Translations under genes and position numbers: made by a program | Notes under the pieces: model-generated | What the model was told of the DNA's origin: nothing | Databases searched by the model: none | The model's input: the letters and a program-made list of their open reading frames with translations, nothing else | NCBI GenBank assembly: GCA_000403335.2 | Contig: KE159630.1 | Location: forward strand, 297,939 to 361,938 | Reading direction: 5' to 3' | DNA: 64,000 nucleotides | Origin: Lachnospiraceae bacterium MD335 | Lineage (GTDB): Bacteria > Bacillota > Clostridia > Lachnospirales > Lachnospiraceae | Part shown: piece by piece, positions 16,917 through 25,001 of the stretch | Layout of the letters: the number at the start of each line of letters is the position of its first letter | Numbering within the stretch: position 1 is the first letter of the stretch

Positions 16917-18338
16917 ATGGAGGCAAAAAAGAGAAAACCAGTTTTAACAGGTCTGCTGCTTGGAATGGCGATTTGTCTTTCAGGCTGTATGGAAACCGAG
17001 CGGAACTCGGAGGAGCGTTCAACAACGACTGCGGTAAAAAAGAACACCGACAATCAGACGGACAGGCTGTATACGCTGCTCAATCAGGATTTGCTGGGAA
17101 AGGCGTTTTTGTGGGAAATCGGAGAGGACTTGATTGTGGACGAGGCTTGCGGTTTTGCCAAGGAAGTGAGAGGGGAATTTGCCCCGACAAAGCAGGAGCC
17201 CGAGATGGTTCCGCAGGCACTGGTAACCACGCTTGAGAACGCATTTTACGATACGGACATGAATCAATGGGAGGAAGACAGTGTTTACGAGCAGACCATC
17301 AACGCAATGGGCGCGGACGAATTTATCCTTGACTTGGAGGAGTTGTATGTCCATTTTCCCAAAATTGTGGATTACAGGGACCAGCTTCAGTGGAAAGACG
17401 AGGCGTTTGCGCTGATTTGTCAGTTTTATGAAGGGATTCCGCGCGACTGCCGCAACTGCTTTTGCATTCCCGCAGCCGACGGAACGGACTATTATGTTTT
17501 TGCGGCATGGGAGGGGGGAATCAACGGCGCTTTGCGCGTATGTCTGACGCAGCGCACAGGGGACAGCTTTGTGCTTATCAATGAATTTGAAACGCCGAAT
17601 GACGGGGGTGGAAGAGTTATTCAATATGAGGACGAATTTTACTACATCTTTCGCCAGTGCAATTACAATTTAAAGGTGTATGACGCGCTGAAAATCCACA
17701 GGCTGAAAGACAATCCCGAAGAGGAGACCGTGGTGATTCGTTTCCTGCCAACGGAATATGTTTGGAAGCCGTCAGATTCTGCCGCGCCCTATTTGGCGGA
17801 TACGGGGGACGGGGACGCGATAGACGCCTATATTGCGCAGATAAAGGACGAAATTACGTCGGAGCAGTACCTTGACAGGGGAACGTCCCGTGATGGGGCG
17901 CGGGTTTATTATGGCGATGAGGAGGAAACGGCGGATTTTTTGTTGGATGCATATAAAACAGTTTATCAGGAGGATTTGGCAAACTGCGGCACGCCTGTTT
18001 ATCTGTGGAAAACCATGTTCATACCGTCAAGCAGCCACGCGCAGGAATATCTTCGGATAAGGTTTTTCTTATTTGACAGGGAAGAGAATGCGGAACGCGA
18101 ACTTGACCAGTTAAGTCAATATGATATGACGGGCGGAATCCGTTTGTTTCAGATGTGGTTTCGGGAAATCGGCGGGAAGGTGTATACTTTTCGCATGTAT
18201 CATGTTTCCGACTACAATTATCTGCTGAATGTGATGCTGCTGGAGCAGGACAGGGCGACGCAGGTGAGGGCGTATCTCTTGTCGCCGCGGTGGGAGTTTG
18301 TTGTGACGGAAGGGGAGGTGTTTACGACAAATGGGTAA
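16917..18338 (+). CDS. Lipoprotein of unknown function
   Basis: A 473-residue protein with a type II signal peptide: basic start, hydrophobic core and lipobox LSGC with the modified Cys at about residue 22. The ATG at 16917 is chosen because AAGGAG lies 13 nt upstream and the lipobox then has normal spacing; the frame stays open further upstream without any start signal. The mature part is acidic and Tyr/Trp rich with strand-like segments. No enzyme motif seen. It overlaps the next lipoprotein gene by 8 nt, so the two are translationally coupled. Confidence 0.75.
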   Translation: MEAKKRKPVLTGLLLGMAICLSGCMETERNSEERSTTTAVKKNTDNQTDRLYTLLNQDLLGKAFLWEIGEDLIVDEACGFAKEVRGEFAPTKQEPEMVPQALVTTLENAFYDTDMNQWEEDSVYEQTINAMGADEFILDLEELYVHFPKIVDYRDQLQWKDEAFALICQFYEGIPRDCRNCFCIPAADGTDYYVFAAWEGGINGALRVCLTQRTGDSFVLINEFETPNDGGGRVIQYEDEFYYIFRQCNYNLKVYDALKIHRLKDNPEEETVVIRFLPTEYVWKPSDSAAPYLADTGDGDAIDAYIAQIKDEITSEQYLDRGTSRDGARVYYGDEEETADFLLDAYKTVYQEDLANCGTPVYLWKTMFIPSSSHAQEYLRIRFFLFDREENAERELDQLSQYDMTGGIRLFQMWFREIGGKVYTFRMYHVSDYNYLLNVMLLEQDRATQVRAYLLSPRWEFVVTEGEVFTTNG

Positions 18339-20220
18339 GCGTGGGTTGAAAACGAAGCGGGCTCGAACGGACTGGAAGCGGACGGGGATTGCGGTTGGGT
18401 TTGTATGCAGTATCCTATTATGCGCTGCAATATCGGCGTGCAGCGGGGAGGAAGCGGTTTCAACTTCAATGCAAACAGAAACAGAAACGGCGGCGATCAT
18501 GGTGTCAGAAACGCAGACGCAAATCCAAATGGAAACGGCTGTGGAAGAAGAGTCAAAGGAAGAGCAATCCCTTGAGGAAAGCTTTTATGAGTATACGGCA
18601 AGGCTGCAGGAAATTCCGCAGATGAACTATCGCAATTCCGGCGCCATAGACTGGTATTCGAACAATTACATCTGCCATAAGGACACGCTGATACTGAAAT
18701 CAAAAATTTATAAAAAAGAAGGAAGCAGATATGTCAGGCAGGCATCAACGCTGAATACCATTTTTAACATTGATGAGGATTTGGGAATGATCACTGCGCA
18801 GTATCAGAATTGGGCGATAACCACGTCCAAAGATGATACGTCCTTTCTTATCTACGATATGGACACGCAGAAAAAATATTGCTATTACAGTGTAAAAGAG
18901 GGGACGAAGATTGGACCGTTTTGGCATATTTATGACGGGTGTATTTACTATACGGAAGAAACACTGGAGGATGGATTTTATTGCCGACGGCTCAAAAAGT
19001 TAAGCCTTAAAAACGGTAACATTACGGACTTTTACCAGCCTGCGGGCAAGGGGGGCGACAATTATGTCCTTATGGATTTTCGGACGCGCGATGACGGGAC
19101 ATTCATGTATGAGCTTTTAAGCAAAACAGACGACGGCAGGGAATACTGGATTGCCCAAGCGGACGAAAACAGAAAATGGAGCGGGAAAAAAATAGGGGAA
19201 GTTGGCAGATGGGAATTTGCGCATCTGTTGGATTTTAATCAATATGGTTTGGTTATTTCAGGATACCCGAACCCAGCTACTGATAGGGAAATCATTGTGA
19301 TAATGGACAGTGGAGAAACAGAGCTGTTAGAGAAAAGTATAAGTTCATTAGGCGGTGCCCAAAGTATAACCGACGGCGAATATCTGTTCACAGACGACGG
19401 ATACTTTTGCAGCGATTTGGCAGAGTTGGATAAGCCGGTGTGGGATACAGATAATGTAGATTCGGAATTTCTGTCGCGGCGTTTAGCGGACGGCGTATTT
19501 TTCTATGATTATGCAGGTAATCTGTCGGGCTACTATCCGTTGGTGGACAAAGTGCTCTTGGAGCAGGGGTATTATCTGACAGAACTGACCTACTATGAAG
19601 GAATGCTGACGGGTTTTTATGTGCAAAGGGATACGGGGGAATTGTATATCAGTCAGGTTAAGGCTATGGACAGCGGCGCGTGGCGTGAGAGCAACAGCCA
19701 AAAATGGGCGAATGGGCAAAGCCAAAATATCATATCCCAATATGCGGCGGCAACAGGTTATGATTTTGAAACTGCGACAATGGAGTTTGAGCAGAAAATA
19801 CAGGGGGTATGGCAGGTGAAGGAGTACGTTGGGTGGGACAAATCGCTCAAAGCCCAATGGGACGGCTACCAAGGCGACCTCTTCCTGTTCTGCGAAAATG
19901 CTTGGGTTGACGACGCGGTGGCATGGTTTCAGCCCGTATACGCCTGCCATACGGCGCCAATGAGCGAAATTGCCCAAAACGAATATTTCAACATTCAATG
20001 GGTAGATGATCGCTATGACAATCGGGACGGGATACTGACAGCCGCCGTCTGTACGGAGCGGAACAAAAAATATGGCAGTCGACGGGAAGGAGAAAATTTT
20101 TTGTTTATATTGCTTGATGACGTGATTGTGATGGAGCGAAACGGCTCTTACTGGGAGTTGGAGAAGGTGGGGGAGATTACGATGTCAGATGCTTTTGAGA
20201 ATGTGCCAGATACGTTATAG
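18331..20220 (+). CDS. Large lipoprotein with repeat-like beta structure
   Basis: A 629-residue protein with signal peptide and lipobox (ISAC, Cys at about residue 37). A Thr/Glu-rich linker (about 40-85) leads to a long domain of repeated aromatic strand motifs (for example FLIYDMDTQKKYCYYS and DGCIYYTEET) that resemble a beta-propeller, then a C-terminal part with several Trp. It overlaps the upstream lipoprotein gene by 8 nt and has similar composition, so both are probably exported and used together at the cell surface. Function unknown. Confidence 0.75.
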   Translation: MGKRGLKTKRARTDWKRTGIAVGFVCSILLCAAISACSGEEAVSTSMQTETETAAIMVSETQTQIQMETAVEEESKEEQSLEESFYEYTARLQEIPQMNYRNSGAIDWYSNNYICHKDTLILKSKIYKKEGSRYVRQASTLNTIFNIDEDLGMITAQYQNWAITTSKDDTSFLIYDMDTQKKYCYYSVKEGTKIGPFWHIYDGCIYYTEETLEDGFYCRRLKKLSLKNGNITDFYQPAGKGGDNYVLMDFRTRDDGTFMYELLSKTDDGREYWIAQADENRKWSGKKIGEVGRWEFAHLLDFNQYGLVISGYPNPATDREIIVIMDSGETELLEKSISSLGGAQSITDGEYLFTDDGYFCSDLAELDKPVWDTDNVDSEFLSRRLADGVFFYDYAGNLSGYYPLVDKVLLEQGYYLTELTYYEGMLTGFYVQRDTGELYISQVKAMDSGAWRESNSQKWANGQSQNIISQYAAATGYDFETATMEFEQKIQGVWQVKEYVGWDKSLKAQWDGYQGDLFLFCENAWVDDAVAWFQPVYACHTAPMSEIAQNEYFNIQWVDDRYDNRDGILTAAVCTERNKKYGSRREGENFLFILLDDVIVMERNGSYWELEKVGEITMSDAFENVPDTL

Positions 20221-20268
20221 GTGTTTTTCGTTAAAGGCAGTATTGCTAAACGGCATCGTATGTTTTTA

Positions 20269-20297
20269 TTGTTTCCAATACATTATTATGCTATAAT
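20269..20297 (+). promoter_or_regulatory. Promoter of the YefM-RelE type locus
   Basis: TTGTTT (20269-20274), 17 nt, TATAAT (20292-20297), with an AAAGGAG ribosome site at 20308-20314 and the antitoxin ATG at 20324. Confidence 0.7.
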
Positions 20298-20323
20298 TGT
20301 GCCCAAGAAAGGAGTGAGATATT

Positions 20324-20710
20324 ATGCCGCTTATTATGCCGATCAAGGATTTACGCAACACGACGGAGATTTCCAACATTGCCCACAGGGAACAGGAGCC
20401 GATTTTTATTACCAAAAACGGATACAGTGACTTGGTTGTAATGAGTAGTGAATACTGTGAAAAATGAATTTTTCACAGGGCAAATTTGTGCTTGCGCTAC
20501 ATACATCAAAAAGCATACGCTTTTCGCTGTCAAGAATTCGCAGGTGCATCAAGAATGGAGGATTTGTTGGATAAATTTGCAAGAATAAACCACATTGACC
20601 AAGCGATATTTGAGTCCGAACGGGAAATGGCAGATGGAGCAGAGGCGATTGACGCGGAGATTGTTTTTGCGGAATTGGAGAAAAAAGCAGTAGTCTCACC
20701 AAGAACGTAA
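20324..20710 (+). pseudogene. YefM/RelB-type antitoxin interrupted by an in-frame insertion
   Basis: Codons 1-47 (20324-20467) give a normal antitoxin N-terminus (MPLIMPIKDLRNTTEISN, then PIFITKNGYSDLVVMSSEY) ending at a TGA. The rest of the antitoxin, FARINHIDQAIFESEREMADG and a Glu-rich tail, resumes in the same frame at 20576. About 111 nt (37 codons) separate the halves. The short product keeps the DNA-binding domain but loses the toxin-binding helix. Promoter and ribosome site are intact, so a truncated repressor may still be made. Confidence 0.75.
20455..20575. repeat. Inserted repeat element in antitoxin gene (palindrome copy 2)
   Basis: The insertion opens with an 11-bp perfect inverted repeat with 2-nt loop (20455-20465 with 20468-20478), the same type as at 15156 and 39125, and also contains AAAAGC-ATAC-GCTTTT. 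Extra sequence is about 111 nt, a multiple of three; the left arm merges with antitoxin sequence. Confidence 0.55.
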
Positions 20711-20816
20711 TGAAGGCGGATATGCAGGAAAAGGGGATAGGCAGATATTCCGCATTGACGAAACGGTCAAAACAGTATATGTGGTAACAATACAGTATCA
20801 GGGACGGAGTTTATAA
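20709..20816 (+). pseudogene. RelE/ParE-family toxin C-terminal remnant
   Basis: Thirty-five codons matching the end of RelE/ParE-fold toxins (RQIFRIDETVKTVYVVTIQYQGR). The N-terminal two thirds are deleted, and the remnant abuts the antitoxin end. Non-functional. Confidence 0.6.
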
Positions 20817-20822
20817 GATAAG

Positions 20823-20859
20823 CGCCAAATGACGGATTGCAGAGCATTTGGCGTTTTTT
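20823..20859 (+). terminator. Terminator of the YefM-RelE type locus
   Basis: CGCCAAATG (20823-20831) with CATTTGGCG (20845-20853), followed by six T residues. Confidence 0.8.
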
Positions 20860-20902
20860 GTAACAGAGGGTATTTTATTTGAGATAAAGAAAGGGCGGGA
20901 AG

Positions 20903-21355
20903 ATGGAAGGACAAAACCGACTGATTTTATGGGGGTGGTACAGCCCAAAGCTTGTGGAAAATCGGCTTATACTGGATATAGAAAAAAATGTTCAGAAATA
21001 TGGAGTGAAGTATCCTGCTGCCTATGAGGCTTTTCAGCAAAATAAAGATGCGATAAACAGTTTATATTTTCATCATTCTTATGCGGAAAGCGATATACTG
21101 ATGGGACAGGAGTACACACGAATTGCACTAGGGAAGCATTATGAAATATTGCCACATACAATTCAAACCTGCCATGCAAGGGTGATTTGTTTTTTTAATG
21201 CTTTAATGCTGCCCTCTAAATACGCATTGCGTGGGAACCACGAAAGCAGCCTGATACAGTTTGAACAAGGGATTCCGCAAATGATTTATGATGAATTATT
21301 GGAGATTACGGAACTCCCGTTTAAGCCAACGGACAAACAAATATTTCTTTTTTAA
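20903..21355 (+). CDS. Hypothetical protein
   Basis: A 150-residue protein without signal peptide or membrane segment, mixed helix and strand composition, several His and Tyr (FHHSYAESD, GNHESSL). GGCGGGAAG precedes the ATG. It stands alone between the decayed RelE-type locus and the type III toxin-antitoxin locus. I recognise no family; the open frame and normal codon use favour a real gene. Confidence 0.5.
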   Translation: MEGQNRLILWGWYSPKLVENRLILDIEKNVQKYGVKYPAAYEAFQQNKDAINSLYFHHSYAESDILMGQEYTRIALGKHYEILPHTIQTCHARVICFFNALMLPSKYALRGNHESSLIQFEQGIPQMIYDELLEITELPFKPTDKQIFLF

Positions 21356-21499
21356 TAAAAGGATAGCGGTTGGAAACCATTTTAATGAGGGACAAAATGA
21401 AACAAATATTCTGCGTGCTGATGATAGTTTTATGTATTATGGTACAAGATTGTGAAAAAATTGACAATACAGTAATAACAGCAATATCAATAAATTCCA

Positions 21500-21528
21500 T
21501 TGACAAAAACGGGAAAAGTGCATATTAT
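21500..21528 (+). promoter_or_regulatory. Promoter of type III antitoxin RNA
   Basis: Consensus TTGACA (21500-21505), 17-nt spacer and TATTAT (21523-21528), placing a transcript start near 21535, 17 nt before the first antitoxin repeat. Confidence 0.75.
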
Positions 21529-21534
21529 TATAAG

Positions 21535-21650
21535 TAGGAAGAGATTTCCCAGGTGTCCCACTACCTTTAAAGGTGAATTATGATTGGTGTTCCGCCACCA
21601 TGAAGGGCGAATTATGATGAATGAGTAAGGATTTTCCTTACTCATTCCTT
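21535..21650 (+). ncRNA. Type III antitoxin repeat RNA (ToxI/AntiQ-like)
   Basis: Two tandem imperfect 34-nt repeats (21552-21585 and 21586-21619) share GGTGT, a CCAC/CTAC-type core and the ending GCGAATTATGAT or GTGAATTATGAT. The first contains AGGTG...CTACCTTTAA, which can form the short AGGT/ACCT stem known from ToxI-type pseudoknots. A terminator hairpin (21620-21631 with 21635-21646) follows and the toxin starts at 21665. This is the standard type III order: promoter, repeats, leaky terminator, toxin. The RNA units would bind and inhibit the toxin. Confidence 0.75.
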
Positions 21651-21664
21651 TTTGGAGAGGCAAT

Positions 21665-22173
21665 ATGAATTTATTTTTTTACGATGTAGATATAGATTAT
21701 GTGAGATACCTCAAAGAAGCCGAAAAAGCCAAACGTGGTTTTACGCGCGTTCCTGATGTGGAATACGGGAATGAACGCAAAATGGTCTGCGGTGTTGTGT
21801 TGGAAATGAATGGCTACAAATATTATGTTCCCATTTCTTCTTACAAGAAAAAAAACCCAATAATTTGTTGATTCGACTGGAAGACGATCGGTTTAATCAG
21901 ATAAAGGGCTCACTGCGTTTTAATTATATGTTCCCAGTGGAGGAGCGGTATTTATCAAAACGGGACTTCAACAAGGAAACGCCTAGTCGTAAGGAATTTC
22001 TGCGTAGACAATGGGTTTATTGTAATTCCATTACAGACGACATAAAGCGAATGGCGGAGGATACATATAATGGAGTGCTTGACGGTACGGATTCTGAACT
22101 TGTAAATGCATCTTGTGATTTTAAACTTTTAGAGGACGCAGCGAAAAACTATAAACCAAGCAGTCAAAATTAG
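21665..22173 (+). pseudogene. ToxN/AbiQ-family RNase toxin, frameshifted at an A8 tract
   Basis: The first frame (MNLFFYDVDIDYVRYLKEAE, then CGVVLEMNGYKYYVPISSYKKK) and the second (NNLLIRLEDDRFNQIKGSLRFNYMFPV to 22173) together make a full ToxN/AbiQ endoribonuclease of about 170 residues. The shift falls at eight A residues (21848-21855); the first frame then stops at 21871. GGAGAGG 5 nt before the ATG is a good ribosome site. Either the gene is dead, or full-length toxin arises by slippage: A-AAA-AAC in the zero frame is a known -1 slippery heptamer and -1 is exactly the shift needed. ToxN cleaves RNA at A-rich sites and mediates phage abortive infection. Confidence 0.75.
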
Positions 22174-22255
22174 TATGCATGTGCTTAAGGGAAGTTATTG
22201 TTTATGCTTAGATAATGCTCGTCGGAGTGTCGAAATTGGAAACGGACAGTTTGCG

Positions 22256-22369
22256 TAAGGAGGTGAGACGCGCATGCGGTATGTTCGAGGTAATTACTCG
22301 GTGCAGTTGTAATCTGATAACGGATTGCACCGAGGTTAAAAAAGCTCCGTTATCAGAAAGCTGCGCCGA
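22256..22369 (+). promoter_or_regulatory. Leader with mutually exclusive hairpins before methyltransferase gene
   Basis: Region 1 (CTCGGTGCA, 22297-22305) pairs with region 3 (TGCACCGAG, 22326-22334) or, as TCGGTGCAG with one G-U pair, with region 5 (CTGCGCCGA, 22361-22369). The second choice also allows region 2 (CTGATAACGGA, 22314-22324) to pair with region 4 (TCCGTTATCAG, 22346-22356). Region 1 lies inside a 12-codon leader frame, the layout of ribosome-stalling switches. No T-run follows, so control could be translational. Confidence 0.55.
22274..22312 (+). CDS. Leader peptide, 12 residues
   Basis: ATG CGG ... TAA encodes MRYVRGNYSVQL, 7 nt after a very strong TAAGGAGGTGAG ribosome site. 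The strength of the site for so short a frame, and the overlap of its last codons with the first hairpin arm, suggest a regulatory leader rather than a functional peptide. Confidence 0.5.
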   Translation: MRYVRGNYSVQL

Positions 22370-22416
22370 ATCGTAGAAATGATAAATTATAAAATACGAA
22401 AAGGAGCAGATAAGGT

Positions 22417-23187
22417 ATGGATAAAAAAGAACTGTTAAACAAATGGCTGCAGGAAGAAGAAATCGCGCATATTCACGGTTGGGACTTTTCTCATATAAAT
22501 GGAAAATATGACGAACAAAGCGATTTGCCGTGGAATTACAGGGAAATCGTCAGGCAGTATTTGCAACCGGAAAAAAAGCTGCTTGACATTGACACGGGCG
22601 GCGGTGAATTTCTGCTGTCTCTCAATCACCCTTATCAGAATTTGGCGGCAACGGAAAACTATCCGCCGAATGTCGAACTGTGCAAAAACAAACTGCTGCC
22701 GCTAGGCATTGATTTTCAAAAGGCAGACGCAAGCGGTATTTTACCGTTTGCCAATCAAAGCTTTGATATTGTTATCAATCGGCACGGAAGCTTTCACCCA
22801 AGCGAAATCGCACGCGTATTGAAAACGGGCGGCGTCTTTATCACGCAGCAGGTCGGGGCGGAAAATGACAGGGAGCTTGTGGAATTGCTGTTGAACGAAG
22901 CGCCTGACTTGCCGTTTCCAAATCAGTATGTAAGCATAGCCCAAACGGCATTTGAAGACGCAGGATTTTCCATCATCAGGGCAGAGGAAGCATTTCGTCC
23001 GATAAAATTTTGGGATATTGGCGCGCTTGTATGGTTTGCGCACGTCATTGAATGGGAGTTTCCGAATTTTCATGTCAAAGACTGCCTGGAAAATCTGTAT
23101 CATGCGCAGGAGATTTTGGAGCAGAAGGGTGTTGTGGAGGGGACGATTCATCGGTTTCTTTTGGTGGCGCGAAGGGAAAATGGATAG
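22417..23187 (+). CDS. Class I SAM-dependent methyltransferase
   Basis: A 256-residue Rossmann-fold methyltransferase. Motif I is LLDIDTGGGEFLLSL (about 54-68), an acidic motif II ATENYPP follows, then the FDIVINRHGSFH segment (about 114-125). The N-terminus HIHGWDFSHI is shared by a group of Firmicutes methyltransferases of unknown substrate. AAAAGGAG precedes the start. The leader-peptide switch upstream suggests inducible expression, as for some rRNA methyltransferases and other antibiotic-response genes, but substrate assignment would be a guess. Confidence 0.8.
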   Translation: MDKKELLNKWLQEEEIAHIHGWDFSHINGKYDEQSDLPWNYREIVRQYLQPEKKLLDIDTGGGEFLLSLNHPYQNLAATENYPPNVELCKNKLLPLGIDFQKADASGILPFANQSFDIVINRHGSFHPSEIARVLKTGGVFITQQVGAENDRELVELLLNEAPDLPFPNQYVSIAQTAFEDAGFSIIRAEEAFRPIKFWDIGALVWFAHVIEWEFPNFHVKDCLENLYHAQEILEQKGVVEGTIHRFLLVARRENG

Positions 23188-23504
23188 ATTGGGCTTTGCA
23201 TAATAGAAAAGACCTCGTACACAAATTGATATGCTTTCTTTTAGGCAGACAAGTAAAATAATAAAAAGCTTGCTGCCTGGAAGGGAGCATTTCTTTTCAA
23301 CCTGTCAAAACAGGCATTATCCAAAAACGGAGAAAGAACAGGCAGCTGCATGATAACGTCAAGAACTAAGTTTTGGCGTTTATATATATGGAAGGGAAAA
23401 TCATTCCAAGTTAAACAAACCTTAAACATTATCATAAACATTTCTTAAACAAACAATGCTACAATCAATATAGAACACAAACTACAACAAAACGGAGGTT
23501 CTTT
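23188..23504. promoter_or_regulatory. Intergenic region with helical TTAAAC repeats
   Basis: No gene recognised. TTAAAC at 23411, 23422 and 23445 and ATAAAC at 23434 are spaced 11, 12 and 11 nt, resembling OmpR/PhoP-type half-sites. TACAAT at 23460-23465 is a possible -10 box for the lipoprotein gene; the -35 is poor, fitting activator dependence. Confidence 0.45.
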
Positions 23505-24479
23505 ATGAAAAAGACTGGATACAATATCAAAAGCAGGATATATTTACTGGGGATCACTACAGTGTGTTTCCTGTCGGCTTGTGGGCAGCAGCCACAAAAG
23601 GAAACTGCGGTTGGGGAAACGGGTACCGTTACGGATACAATCGTTACGGACACAATCGCTACCGATACAATCGCAGCAACGAATGACACAACGGCACGCG
23701 AGGAAAACTACTTCTCCTCTTATACAAGCCGGCAAAAAGACGAAACCTATCAGACAAGCGGCAACGTTCACTTAAAGGATAAAAAGACGCTGACAATGCT
23801 GGAAGCAGCCGACGACGCGCAGATTACCGTTACGGGAAAACTCAATCCGATTGAGGGCGACATTTCGCTTCTATACCAAGCCCCCGACGGAACCGTTACA
23901 ACCTTGGCAGACAGCAGCGGCATAGCGGATAACAGTACCATATTTATCAATCAGCCGCTCGATATACCTGCGGGAAACGGGGAGATTTATTTTACAGGAA
24001 ATTGTGCTGATGCCATGTTTGACATCGGATTTAGCCTTTCCGACAACGTGCGCTATTACTATTTCAATATTGACAACAGTACCAATTCCATGCCCCCAAG
24101 ATTTGAGATTAATATGGAACTGACAGAAAATTATGACGACGCGGATCCGTTCATTGACGAAAGGCTGTTTTACGTTACGAAAGATATGGATACCTTGCAA
24201 TTAAACCTTCTGTATAAAATGAAGGGCGAAGAAGGCATTTTGGAAATCGCGGATAACAAAACCGGCGATGTTTTATGGATGAGTATTTGGCATGGAACCG
24301 TCGACACTGCCACAACAGCAGCGCAGTTAAAAAACCTTGAAACAGACAAGGAATACGTGATACGGTTTACAGGAACGAAAATAGAGTATGCAGCAATTAC
24401 CGCCGTATCCGACAGTGATAAAATTCAAGAACGGGAAAGACCGGAACAGACAGTGGAAGAACGGCAAAATGCACTTTGA
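23505..24479 (+). CDS. Lipoprotein of unknown function
   Basis: A 324-residue protein with signal peptide and lipobox LSAC (Cys at about residue 27). A Thr/Asp-rich linker contains a three-fold repeat (DTIVT, DTIAT, DTIAA) from 15-bp tandem DNA repeats. The mature domain is beta-rich with Asp/Asn clusters and no catalytic motif. GGAGG precedes the ATG. Possible activator repeats sit upstream at 23411-23450. Placed before a LytTR/GHKL pair, but about 520 nt apart. Confidence 0.75.
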   Translation: MKKTGYNIKSRIYLLGITTVCFLSACGQQPQKETAVGETGTVTDTIVTDTIATDTIAATNDTTAREENYFSSYTSRQKDETYQTSGNVHLKDKKTLTMLEAADDAQITVTGKLNPIEGDISLLYQAPDGTVTTLADSSGIADNSTIFINQPLDIPAGNGEIYFTGNCADAMFDIGFSLSDNVRYYYFNIDNSTNSMPPRFEINMELTENYDDADPFIDERLFYVTKDMDTLQLNLLYKMKGEEGILEIADNKTGDVLWMSIWHGTVDTATTAAQLKNLETDKEYVIRFTGTKIEYAAITAVSDSDKIQERERPEQTVEERQNAL

Positions 24480-25001
24480 ACCTACAGGCAGGAACCTGCG
24501 CGTCTATGAATTTGCCCAGGACGCATGATAAACCAACTCTTGTCATTGATATTGCGGTTGTCGGCATTCATAAATTCCTCATAATGGCTCAGCACTTCGA
24601 CGTAAGGCTGTGGTAAAGCAGCACATTTATTTGCATGCCACTGCGTCCGTTGCGCGGAGGCTGCGCCGGATTGCGTGTGTTTTGATTCAGTGTTCCCAAA
24701 AGATTCCTGTTCCGAAGGTTATGACGCAATCAGGACATTCCTGGAAGCGGCATACGGAATAACGCAGAGCGAGGCGGAACGCTATTTATAAACGAAACGC
24801 GCAAGAGGTTGTAAAACAGCCTCTTTTTTGATTCAAAAAGGCGGCTCGTGAAGCCTTTCAGCGTTTGATGTGAACGGGCGCCTTTCCCACATCTTTCGTC
24901 CATTTGCGTTATCATACCGTCTTTTGGGGAAATTGCCGTTAGGGTTGGGAAAAAAGTTCCGATATTAAAATTAACCGCGCTATACGATAAAGGAGATTTA
25001 C
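24480..25001. other. Gene-poor stretch with two protein remnants
   Basis: Minus-strand 24492-24613 reads as an open protein fragment containing PYVEVLSHYEEFMNADNRN and SWFIMRPGQ, with no start or stop context. Plus-strand up to 24790 reads YDAIRTFLEAAYGITQSEAE then a stop. I do not recognise either family. The rest holds a terminator and the leader of the regulator gene. Confidence 0.4.
24803..24829 (+). terminator. Intrinsic terminator
   Basis: AGAGGTTG (24804-24811) pairs with CAGCCTCT (24817-24824) with one G-U pair and a TAAAA loop, followed by six T residues. Confidence 0.75.

Noticed and set aside
21397..21537. 46-codon lipoprotein-like frame before the type III locus
   Set aside because: It overlaps the consensus promoter of the antitoxin RNA, has no good ribosome site and no recognisable family; at most a remnant.
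23241..23441. Minus-strand 66-codon frame
   Set aside because: Overlaps the regulatory repeats, has no ribosome site and no recognisable family.
24930..24980. LytTR direct-repeat operator before the response regulator
   Set aside because: Two GTT-containing boxes are present but their spacing (18 nt) does not match the usual 21-22 nt.
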